A DNA stretch of 43,267 nucleotides from a virus: IMG/VR virus record IMGVR_UViG_3300008261_000081, positions 1 through 43,267 of that record; one strand, 5' to 3'. Positions 27,596-36,900 of this stretch are shown here, one piece after another. Numbering within the stretch: position 1 is the first letter of the stretch; each line of letters starts with the position of its first letter. The translations under genes and the position numbers were made by a program. Below the pieces are notes generated by a model that saw nothing but the letters and a program-made list of their open reading frames with translations, had not been told where the DNA came from and searched no databases.

Positions 27596-30500
27596 TCAAA
27601 TTGTTTGAAATGAATTTTCTGTAGCAGTAACTATCTTAGCTATTTCAATTCTTTTTGCCTCTAAGTCAATATTGCACTGATTATTCTCAGTATTCTTATC
27701 ATCTTTTTTGGCCTCATCCTTATCTTTATTTGTTTTTTTAAGTTCTAAATCTTCTCCAATTTCGATTATTGCCTCTTTGATTGGATTAAAACCGTATTTA
27801 ACAAGATAAGCGATACCTTGATTAGTAATTGCAGGACCCCAACCACCATAATTAACAGGAAACAGAGACATAGCAACTGGGCCTATAGGTATACAATTAC
27901 CTGAAAATTTAGCTAAATCTACAATAAGTTTAGATGCTTTAATAAGTGGATCTGTCGCTTCGACAAAGTTTTTCCATATTATTTCTGGTGTTTTCCTAAT
28001 AAATTTAAGAGCTAAATCATATCCTACTTTACTTAATTTCTTGAATGAAGACTTGTTAAATTTTGGATCAATAGAGATCTCGCCTTTAAAACTAAATTTA
28101 ATACAAGGAGTTATTTCTCCATTTCCGAGTTTATTGAAAAAGTCTTCAATATCTGAATTCTCTACAATATCTTCTCTGTAATTTGAACTAAATAAAGATG
28201 AAAATGCAGCTTTTAATTTATCCTTAGTATTACTAAAGATAATTTCAACATCTTCCTGCGAAGAAACAGACATTATTGTATATGTCGTTAAGATAGCTTC
28301 AAATCGATTCAATGGTATTGAAAAATTGAATATCGTTTTATATTCTTTTGAAGATATCATCTTTTCTCTTAAGAAGTCCAAGACTCCTTCATAGTTTTCA
28401 TCCCATAGAAAATAATTTAAGTCAAGAAGAGAAATAGGGTTATCTCTTGAAAAGATACTATCCCCTGTAACATCAACAATTGGGGTCGGGAATAAGACTC
28501 TCTTCTTAGAAGAAACTCTTACCCCTCTGATGATGACGTCGGATTCTTCTTCTATATAATATGATTTATATTTATTACCTATTTTTTTCACCTTTTCTAA
28601 AACGTTTCCTTTAGGTGCTTCAAGAGAAACAGTAAAATCTGTGTTTTGATAAATATTTGAAATAGAAATGGTACTACTATTTTCTTCCTGTCTTAATGGG
28701 GGAAGATAATTAAGTCTTAAACATGGCGTAATTGACTTAATAAAATTAGAGATATTCCAGAACTCATGTTCATCACTAAATTCCTTTGTTAAGATATTAT
28801 TCTTTATAGAAGAAATAAAATCATTAATCTTTTGTTTTATTTGCTTTATTGGTAGATATGCTTCATTATTTGAAAATATACTAAACCAAGCTCTGTCTAT
28901 CATCAAAGTAAGATCATCTATTTTCTCTTGTTGAACTCCTCTGAGGAGAATTCTTAAGAATGATTTTTCTTTATTGAAAATAACATGATAATATCTTTCA
29001 AGAAATAAATTGCCATTAGATAAATCAAACTGATATCCATTTTCAAATACATTTCTATTTCTGGTTGTGGAAGTTATTCCATTGCTTTCAATATCTTGAA
29101 ATCTTAATTCATTATTTTCATTTGGCAAATCTATTAAAGGAATCCACTCTCTAAGCATTTTTTCATGTATAGAGAAAGAATTATTATTTCTTTGCTTATA
29201 TTTTTCATTCCTTAAAAGGAGCTCTCTTATTTCAACTGAGACAGAAGCCAACTCATATATTAATAGACTTCTTAGAGCTTCTTCTCTATCTTCATCAGTA
29301 ACATCAATAAACTGAGGCCCTAATACATCTTCTCTTTCTTCTGATGCTTCTTCGTTAGGAACTGTGACATTATCTTCATCTACTTCAGATTCAAAAGTCA
29401 TAGGGACGACAGGTCTTGAGACGTTATTTAAATATAAGAAATCTATGAAATGATAATAATAATTATTTCCCATACTTAACATTTCTTCCTTCATCTTCTT
29501 CATAAGAAATTCTATAAGAAAAGGATCAAATCCTTTATCTGGGCGGAATTCTGAAAAAGAAAATATCCCTCTAAGATAATAGTCTACCATATATGCACGT
29601 ACCGTAAGCCTAATAATGGTCTTAAGTGTTGCCTTATTAAAACTATTCATTTCACCCGATTTTTGCTGGGACATCATGGAACAAAAGCCGCCATCTTCTT
29701 TAAAATAAGATATGGCATCTTTTTTAAATTCTTTTATCATCAATAAGTCAGGTGTTATGTTGCATAGTTTTTCCTGTTCCGATGGTTCTCTCAACCATTG
29801 TATTCCTTGAATAAAAGGAATATCTATTTTCATTCCAGATTTTTCATCCCCTACGGCTGATTCAGAATCAAATAAAATTGAATTAGATATATGTCTTGAT
29901 ATGAGCGACACAATATCGCCAACTAAATTTGGCTGGACATAAGCAGTATAAAATCTAGCGATATTATCAAGATAATTTTCTATTTCATCATCGACCACTC
30001 CAAGCTCAGAAAACTTCTCATGCCATTTTTTTCTAGCGTGAAGGCCGACAACAGATAATTGCCGAGGGAATGTTAAAATATCAATTTCATTATTCTCTTC
30101 TTCTTCAACTGCTGGTTCTTCATCAAACTCAATATTTGAATCAAATTCTAATCTTTCTTCTAAATCTGGATTTAAATCAGGCTCTATAGAGTTGGGATTT
30201 GTTAAAACTACTTCTTGTTGCGAAACTTCTTGTAGTGAAGGTGATGATGGGAAAAGCTCTTTTATATAAGAACTAACCTCATTGCTAATAGAAATTTCTT
30301 TCTTGCTTTTTAATGTTTCACTACTATCCTCATCTGCCGTATTACCAGAAAAGACTTCAATGATGAATTTATCAGTTATAGATGAATTTTGATCAGAATA
30401 TTCTGGCCATGGGAGCTTATATCGTATTTTCCAATCAGGAAAAAGATCGTCAATTTCTTTTTCTGAAAAATCTCTCCATGATTCTAACTTTGATTTCATT

Positions 30501-32695
30501 TCCTTTAATTTTGATATATTGTCTTCATCAGAAGGCAAAATTAGCTCATAGAAAATACCCTCTTCATCTAGAGATATCTTAAATAAATCTTTATTATTTT
30601 CAATATTTGACAATATATTTTTAGTTTTTGGACATGTTGTCCTTATAGTCTTTGTTATTTGAATTTTTTTATCTTTTAATAAACCAAAGTCTGAAGCTTC
30701 AGACGGAATAGCATTGGTGTTTAATTGATATACTTGCCCTTCAATTCTAACTTTTAATCTGTTTCCTTCTGATTGAAGTTTGACAAGCTGAGGATTCCAG
30801 ATGTAATTATCTGCTGCTTCTGATTGCTCCTGTCCTTCATCTAATTTAATAAATATTGGAATATCAACTTCCGTTTGTGTTTCTTTAAGTAAAATATCAT
30901 CATAAGAGCTAATATCTTTCTTGAAAGAAGAATCAATTTGTTCATATACAATAAGCAAAGTTTTATCAAACATTGATTTGAATGACTCTTCTTGCATAAA
31001 ATCAATTGAACTATTTTCACAAATAAAAGGTTTATTTGATTTCGGTAAACCTACATCACCATTTGAAAAATTCTCTATTTTATCAAGCAGCTTTAATTTA
31101 TCTTCAATTCTTTTTAATTTTTGTTCCTCTAACATTTTTGAAATATCAGTAATCATGTTATCAGGCGATGATATTAGTTGTTCTCTTAAGGTCGAAATTT
31201 TATCATCATGACAAAAAAATGAATTATTTATAGGTATAGTAGATATAGAACTACAAAAATCACTTGGTAATAAAGTGCCAATAGATAGCATAAAGTCTTT
31301 TATTTTTATTTTTGAATTTAATTTCTTAAAGTATTTTAAATACTTATTCTTTATAAGACTTGAGATCAAAGTCAATGTATCATCATCTGTATATCCATTA
31401 ATAGCTCTACAAATTTCTACAGGGTTTAGAATGATAGATAAATCGTCTAAAAATTCAGATAAATTAACATTAATATTCTCTTTTTCTTCTTCGCTCTGAG
31501 GACTGCCAAACCCATTATTTAATAACCCTAAAGAATCAAGAAGATTGATTTTATCTTTAGCTAATTTATCTGAATTAGCAGCTAAGCTGTTTATCGCATC
31601 ATTAATATTTTTCTTTTTATTCTCTTCATTTTTTTTGCACTCTTGTTCTATCGCAGTTATCATTTCATTTATTGTAGAAATAAGCTGTTTAGTTATTATA
31701 TTAATTGTTTCTTTTTTGATTTTATCAGCCAACTCTTTTAAAGCGTCTTCAGTTGGAAGACTTTGTAATTCAATACCCGGTGGCACTGGTAATTCTTTTT
31801 TATTAACTACTTTTGAGTTAATGCTATTATCTGTAACATAATATATATTTTCTTTTCTATCTTTTGATAATTGTCCTTTGTCTGCGGCTTTAAGAAAATT
31901 ATAAGTTTTCTCTATATTATTTGAGAATGTTTTAATGCTTTCAGTGTCAATATCTACTGACCAGTCAAAATCTGATAATAAGCATTTCTTAGCTGTTCCA
32001 ATAATATCTTTAAGCGAGTACCTATTCAAAAAATTATGATAAAGCTGATCTAGATCTTTGACTTTCTTAATAGACTCTCTTAATTTAATTTCAAATTCAC
32101 TAGGGTCTTCCTCTTTAATATTTATTGATTCTGACTTAGCTTTCTGCTTTAATTTTTTTTCTTGTTCTGAAGCAGAGTTTCTAGTAAGAACTGTCGTTGG
32201 ATCAACTATTATTTTTTCTTTACTATTCGGCCCGGCTTCAATGACGGGCGGTTCAAAGTCAACATAAAATTTGATATATTCTTCCCAAGTCTTTTCTTTT
32301 AATGTATACTGTTCAATCATTTCACACAAAAAGAAAAGATATTTAACTAATCGTTGAGAATCAAATGGAGATTTTAATCTTGTCTCTTCCCACTTAGTTT
32401 TCTCTTGTTTATATTCTTGAGTTGTTTTAAAGTAAAAATGCAGTGGTTTAAAATCATTATCTATTGTTATTTCAATAATTAAATCTTTTTCATCCTTAGG
32501 ATAATTATTTGAAATGATTAAATCATCTATTAAAGTAATGAATTCTTTGAATTCATTTGCTTCAGATTTTAAATCTAGACCAATTACTTTCTTTCCGGAA
32601 CTCTCTATTTCACTAGAAAGCTTAATCATTATAAGAGATAGATTATTTATCTGTTCTCTAAATGTGTTATTAAATAACAATATTTGTCTTATCAT
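27596..32695 (-). CDS. Unrecognised 1699-aa baseplate-locus protein
   Basis: I do not recognise a family. The protein is long, charged and largely helical by eye. It has a Lys/Glu/Asn-rich coiled-coil-like region near residues 330-390 and a strongly acidic linker near 825-880 (many E/D, including EEPAVEEEENNEIDI). A Gly/Pro/aromatic segment lies near 1620-1650 (SLFPVNYGGWGPAITNQGI), followed by a very Lys/Asp-rich tail (KKTNKDKDEAKKDDKN). There is no signal peptide, membrane segment or enzyme motif. The start is taken as the ATG at 32695 with AAGGAT upstream; the in-frame ATG at residue 23 is less well supported. It is encoded between the spike-like gene and gp25, so a hub, tail-tube initiator or wedge role is plausible. 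It could be a tape-measure-like protein, although that gene usually lies elsewhere in T4-like phages. Confidence 0.6.
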   Translation of the reverse strand: MIRQILLFNNTFREQINNLSLIMIKLSSEIESSGKKVIGLDLKSEANEFKEFITLIDDLIISNNYPKDEKDLIIEITIDNDFKPLHFYFKTTQEYKQEKTKWEETRLKSPFDSQRLVKYLFFLCEMIEQYTLKEKTWEEYIKFYVDFEPPVIEAGPNSKEKIIVDPTTVLTRNSASEQEKKLKQKAKSESINIKEEDPSEFEIKLRESIKKVKDLDQLYHNFLNRYSLKDIIGTAKKCLLSDFDWSVDIDTESIKTFSNNIEKTYNFLKAADKGQLSKDRKENIYYVTDNSINSKVVNKKELPVPPGIELQSLPTEDALKELADKIKKETINIITKQLISTINEMITAIEQECKKNEENKKKNINDAINSLAANSDKLAKDKINLLDSLGLLNNGFGSPQSEEEKENINVNLSEFLDDLSIILNPVEICRAINGYTDDDTLTLISSLIKNKYLKYFKKLNSKIKIKDFMLSIGTLLPSDFCSSISTIPINNSFFCHDDKISTLREQLISSPDNMITDISKMLEEQKLKRIEDKLKLLDKIENFSNGDVGLPKSNKPFICENSSIDFMQEESFKSMFDKTLLIVYEQIDSSFKKDISSYDDILLKETQTEVDIPIFIKLDEGQEQSEAADNYIWNPQLVKLQSEGNRLKVRIEGQVYQLNTNAIPSEASDFGLLKDKKIQITKTIRTTCPKTKNILSNIENNKDLFKISLDEEGIFYELILPSDEDNISKLKEMKSKLESWRDFSEKEIDDLFPDWKIRYKLPWPEYSDQNSSITDKFIIEVFSGNTADEDSSETLKSKKEISISNEVSSYIKELFPSSPSLQEVSQQEVVLTNPNSIEPDLNPDLEERLEFDSNIEFDEEPAVEEEENNEIDILTFPRQLSVVGLHARKKWHEKFSELGVVDDEIENYLDNIARFYTAYVQPNLVGDIVSLISRHISNSILFDSESAVGDEKSGMKIDIPFIQGIQWLREPSEQEKLCNITPDLLMIKEFKKDAISYFKEDGGFCSMMSQQKSGEMNSFNKATLKTIIRLTVRAYMVDYYLRGIFSFSEFRPDKGFDPFLIEFLMKKMKEEMLSMGNNYYYHFIDFLYLNNVSRPVVPMTFESEVDEDNVTVPNEEASEEREDVLGPQFIDVTDEDREEALRSLLIYELASVSVEIRELLLRNEKYKQRNNNSFSIHEKMLREWIPLIDLPNENNELRFQDIESNGITSTTRNRNVFENGYQFDLSNGNLFLERYYHVIFNKEKSFLRILLRGVQQEKIDDLTLMIDRAWFSIFSNNEAYLPIKQIKQKINDFISSIKNNILTKEFSDEHEFWNISNFIKSITPCLRLNYLPPLRQEENSSTISISNIYQNTDFTVSLEAPKGNVLEKVKKIGNKYKSYYIEEESDVIIRGVRVSSKKRVLFPTPIVDVTGDSIFSRDNPISLLDLNYFLWDENYEGVLDFLREKMISSKEYKTIFNFSIPLNRFEAILTTYTIMSVSSQEDVEIIFSNTKDKLKAAFSSLFSSNYREDIVENSDIEDFFNKLGNGEITPCIKFSFKGEISIDPKFNKSSFKKLSKVGYDLALKFIRKTPEIIWKNFVEATDPLIKASKLIVDLAKFSGNCIPIGPVAMSLFPVNYGGWGPAITNQGIAYLVKYGFNPIKEAIIEIGEDLELKKTNKDKDEAKKDDKNTENNQCNIDLEAKRIEIAKIVTATENSFQTI

Positions 32696-32707
32696 GATGT
32701 GATATCC

Positions 32708-33637
32708 TTAATTAACATTATTGAATCTAGATAAGATCCAAGTTTTGGAATGACCTGAGGTAATATAATTTGTTTTAAAAACTTGTAAATTAAGCTTATG
32801 ATTTACTAATGATACAAATGTTTCTATAAGTGTTCTATTCATTGTTATTAATCCAGAATTTACTAACGAATAAGAAGGAGAGGTCAATTTACCTTCGAAA
32901 GGCGAAATATGAACATGATTTGCTATGAATTTATTATAGTCAGATTGTATCTCTAAAAAATTATTAACAATGCCATTTAAAGCAGAAACATGATCTACTA
33001 ATTCATTTAAACAATCAATAAGTTTTCTCCCTTTAACCATAGGCTCAAGTCCCTTGTCGTTATTACCTGCTATCAGGTCAATACCATATACAGCTTTACT
33101 TTCTGATTTCTGAGAATTTTCATAATCTGTTCTTGTAACAAGTTTTATTCCTTCTCTCCCAACTACTCTTACGGCATCTGCTTTTATGCCAATAGCAGAT
33201 TTGGCAACTGAACGCTCCATAGAGCCAGTTCTTAGCTTAAGATTATCATCTATATCAGATTTTTGACTAAGATATATTCTAGCAGCATCCTTATCAAAAT
33301 CTGGGTGGCACAATACTCCTTCGCCACTTGGTACTCTTTCCGTGGCTAATTTGCCCATTCTTCCAACAACAATGTCAATTGAGCCAGCATTAGGATGACC
33401 TAATCCGCCATATCCAATGTCTTTGGTACCAGTTCTATCTCGACCTAAGACTATCCAAGCATTATTGGCATTACTATAAACCTTTTCACAGTCAGCTTGA
33501 ATATATTCAGGTACAGATTCTCTTAGATTACTGCAATAAAGACCACTGGCGTCTGTTTCATCAATTGAAATATTACTCATCCTATTTTGGATCAATGGGT
33601 CAATGAAATTTATTTTCGAAACTTTGTTATCTGTCAT
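32708..33637 (-). CDS. Putative baseplate spike-tip protein with HxH motif (309 aa)
   Basis: This protein has features of tail spike proteins (the gp5 C-terminal / gpV type). A beta-rich middle contains repeating short strands such as KADAVRVVGREGIKLVTR. A helical stretch follows, then NHVHISPFEGKLTSPS, in which H241-V-H243 followed by a Gly and T/S-P-S resembles the metal-binding HxH tip of gpV-type spikes. It has no lysozyme or peptidase domain. That function may lie in the 1291-aa protein encoded upstream. The ATG at 33637 has AGGAGA upstream. It is followed after 12 bp by the 1699-aa gene. The call rests on the motif and on position beside gp25/gp6. Another baseplate component is possible. 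Confidence 0.5.
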   Translation of the reverse strand: MTDNKVSKINFIDPLIQNRMSNISIDETDASGLYCSNLRESVPEYIQADCEKVYSNANNAWIVLGRDRTGTKDIGYGGLGHPNAGSIDIVVGRMGKLATERVPSGEGVLCHPDFDKDAARIYLSQKSDIDDNLKLRTGSMERSVAKSAIGIKADAVRVVGREGIKLVTRTDYENSQKSESKAVYGIDLIAGNNDKGLEPMVKGRKLIDCLNELVDHVSALNGIVNNFLEIQSDYNKFIANHVHISPFEGKLTSPSYSLVNSGLITMNRTLIETFVSLVNHKLNLQVFKTNYITSGHSKTWILSRFNNVN

Positions 33638-33655
33638 TTCGATATTCTCCTATCG

Positions 33656-33925
33656 TTATTTGATATGATTAAATAGGTTAGGCGCTAATTGTTTAGCTAT
33701 TGTTGGAGTCCAAGGCACCAATGGTCTTCCATTCGAATGCGGAATATTATACTTCTCGCATAGCGGTATAACAGACCTCCACGCTCTTGTCATTTCTTGT
33801 GGCTCAAAAGCTATTATCTTTTCTCCATTGAAATCACTTTCATAATCTTTAAACTTTTTTGTCTTTAAAAGAGGATATTTTACTTCTAACAAAACGAGCA
33901 GACAATCTTGCTCCAAATTCTCCAT
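33656..33925 (-). CDS. Small ORF (up to 89 aa) or frameshifted C-terminal extension of the 1291-aa protein
   Basis: This frame overlaps the last 77 nt of the 1291-aa gene and continues 193 nt beyond it. Its apparent ATG at 33925 lacks a Shine-Dalgarno (upstream GATCAGTTCTTGA). The overlapping part looks like out-of-frame translation, whereas the part beyond the overlap reads like real protein (EMTRAWRSVIPLCEKYNIPH, then GRPLVPWTPTIAKQLAPN). An A6 tract at 33860-33855, just before the TAA of the long gene, would join the two frames if one A were absent or a +1 shift occurred. The fused product would read KDKKFKDYESDFNGEK at the join. An independent gene could start at an internal ATG near 33792 (MTRAWRS), but its Shine-Dalgarno is also poor. 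I favour an extension of the upstream protein. No function is assigned. Confidence 0.45.
   Translation of the reverse strand: MENLEQDCLLVLLEVKYPLLKTKKFKDYESDFNGEKIIAFEPQEMTRAWRSVIPLCEKYNIPHSNGRPLVPWTPTIAKQLAPNLFNHIK
33849..33860 (-). other. A6 homopolymer abutting the stop: candidate frameshift or sequencing-indel site
   Basis: On the minus strand the 1291-aa frame reads GAC AAA AAA GTT TAA. The overlapping frame reads ACA AAA AAG TTT AAA. Loss of one A, or a +1 slip here, removes the stop and adds 64 residues. The site is shown directly; whether slippage, an assembly error or a true stop applies is open. Confidence 0.4.
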
Positions 33926-36900
33926 TCAAGAACTGATCACCCGGCATTAGAGGAGGATGTTTTTTAACCTTATATGTCGTATTTACTGATATATCTTCCC
34001 ATCGTTTACCTATAGATGGGATAAACCTACCTAATCCAGCATATACTTCCAGTATAAGAGCTGTGTTGTGTTTATAACCATCATAATGCCATGGATGTTG
34101 TTTAAAAATATTTTGATCCTTATAATAACTATCCTTGATGGTAACACCATCACTATCAATGAAATCAGCAAAACTAATTCCACTCCAACCATAAACCCCA
34201 ATATTTTCTAAACCATCAACAATTATTTGTGTTCTTAAATCTTTATTAGATCTCAGTGCTTCTCCAAGTTTAAGAGGTGTTTCATAACCAGCTGGGAGTT
34301 CGCTCATCAAAATATTAGTCATGTGTCGATATGACTGACAATATCCAATGCAATCAGGGCCACCCTTGAGCCAGTTTAATCCCTTACCACCCCAGCCATA
34401 AGGACGTCCTGACTGATCTTCGACAACAAGCCTTTGCGCAAAAAGAATTCTTTCAAGATAGCTCCAACCGGGCTTTTTACTTTTACTACAAGAACCGAAT
34501 GTTATCTTTTCAGACACAGCCCTATTCCTACCACCATTGATAACATATAAAAGCGTTTGATTTGAATACCAATTTCTTATATCCGGCGACTGTTCTGCCT
34601 CAGGCTTTAAAACTGGTGAATCTATTATGTAACAAGGCTGACACCAGTCTTTAAAATATACATTGTCTTCGAAAGAATAATCATCAGCTAAATTCTTTTT
34701 TCTTGTTGCGCTCCTTAGCTCATTGATCGCTCTTTCTCTCTCTTCTTCAATAGGCTTAATAAAATCTCTATTTAAGGAAGAGAATATACTCTCAACTATA
34801 GGCGTTAATTCTTCTTTATCTTTTTTTCTAGCCTCGGTCGCTAAAGGTTCTCTCTTCCTAAGATCTTTAATAATCAATTCAATTTCAGATAAGGTAAAAT
34901 CACCTTGTTTATTTGGTGGATACCGCCAGCCGCCAGCTACTAAACGCTGTGCAGTGAAAGGATCAATTTGTCTTTCCATTTTTTTTTCAATATTTATTTG
35001 TTGAGTAAATATTTGTTTTACGTTATTGACATTGAATTTATTTCCGTATTTGACATCAGGCATTTGATTTCTTATGCTTTGATATCTAACTTTATTTGTT
35101 ATTTTTTCGCCTGAATATTTTTCAGGATACATGTCCGCTAAAGGATAGTTATCGTTTCCATAAAAAGTTTCTAATGCGCCTATATTTCTAGATCTTAGAT
35201 GATTAAGATCATTTAATTCTTTGATTTTACTAGTATCCCAATAAGCCATACAATGAAGATAATTGTCATCTGATGGCTTTGGATCTGTAATAAAGTTATT
35301 TGGGCTTGCATTATTTCCATCTGACCAAATTTCATTGAATAACGAACTTTTATCATTAGGTATATTATATCCAGCTGAATTTTCTCTTGGATCTGAAGTA
35401 TTTAAGAAATTTAGAAATAAATTTAAATTAATTTTCAATTCTTTATTAAACTTTAAATCGATTATATTTTTGTAATTTTCAATTTTTGTAATATCTTTAA
35501 AGTCTGAAGTAACTCCAAATTCCTTATTTTCTACAATATATCTAGATGGAAGAGATACTATCGATCCTTTAGGAGTTTCTGTTGATGTGTTGATTCCCAT
35601 GTCAAAATAATAATCTTCTGCTTTATTTATTTTTTCATTAATAGAAGGAAATGAAGATTGACCGTTGTTAATTAAATTTCTAGCTAGGTATCCAGCTATC
35701 AACGGAGAAAAATAATGTTGATTGCCAATTTTTAAATTTTCAAAAGAAGTATCGTTTGGATTTCCAGAAAGATATCCTTTTCTTATAAGATCGTATGTAT
35801 TAGCTTTTGTTCTATCAAATATTTGATCTGGAAATCTCTCCTTCAAGAGAGCCATCTGAGGTGGAATAAACAATCCTGTAGTATACTCAGTTCCATATAT
35901 ATACAAACCACCTTCTTCCAAGATAGACCTTATAACTTCAAAAGTAGGCTTATATGGTTCAGCCAGAATAAATCTCTTTCCGGAAAAAGAAGCAAATTTA
36001 CTTTGACGAGGCGGCTTTCTTATATAATCATTTGCTTTTGAATACAAGACTATATAAGATTCAGGATATTCATTGGCTAATTCTATTATTTCATCTACTT
36101 TAGAATGATGACGATGTATAAATCTTTCAGACTGAGAATTGATCTCTATATTTCGTGCTTGCTCTTCAGTATAAGCATCGCCTTCCAGCCCACGCATAAA
36201 AGCTTTTATGGCATTTTTATAAGGAGCGCCAAGAGGTTTTCCATTCTCATCTTTATCAAATTCGCTAACTAGACCAGAACCAAAAATAGCACTTATAGTT
36301 TGTGATTGAGGTGAAGTTGTACCAACTGGTAAAGGAGGTCTTCTGGTTCTCGTGGGAGCAGGAGTCGATTCTCCTGTTGAACCTGTGCCAGTATCTTGTG
36401 TAGGCGTCGGATTAGGATTTGTTTCACTATCGTCTTCTATCTGCTCACTATCGTCTTCTTCAGAGTAAATTAAAGCAGCTTTAATAGCTGTCTGATCTAC
36501 TTCACAAGAAGTAGCTCTTCTTTCGCCTCCGATTATGTCATTTCTTAGATACTTTAAATAATCTCTCGCAACCATGGAAGGGGGAATGATGGGAGTCTGT
36601 TCCATCATCACATCTTTAGCATAAGTCGATTTTCCCTGAGGAGTCGGAGCATTATGAATTTTTGACATGAAATAAGGACCAGAACGATCTTTTGGATTCA
36701 TAAAGTTAACTAAAACAATATCACCAACAACTGCGGAGTCGGCATCTGTTCTTAGTGCTGTGAATGTTTTATAATTATCACGAATTATTGACCACTGCTT
36801 ATTCCTAAAATCAGTAAAATCTTCAGGCAAGTCTCCCATATCAATTGGTGGAAGATGCCTATCAAGTTCAGGAATAACTACTATATAACGCTTATATTTA

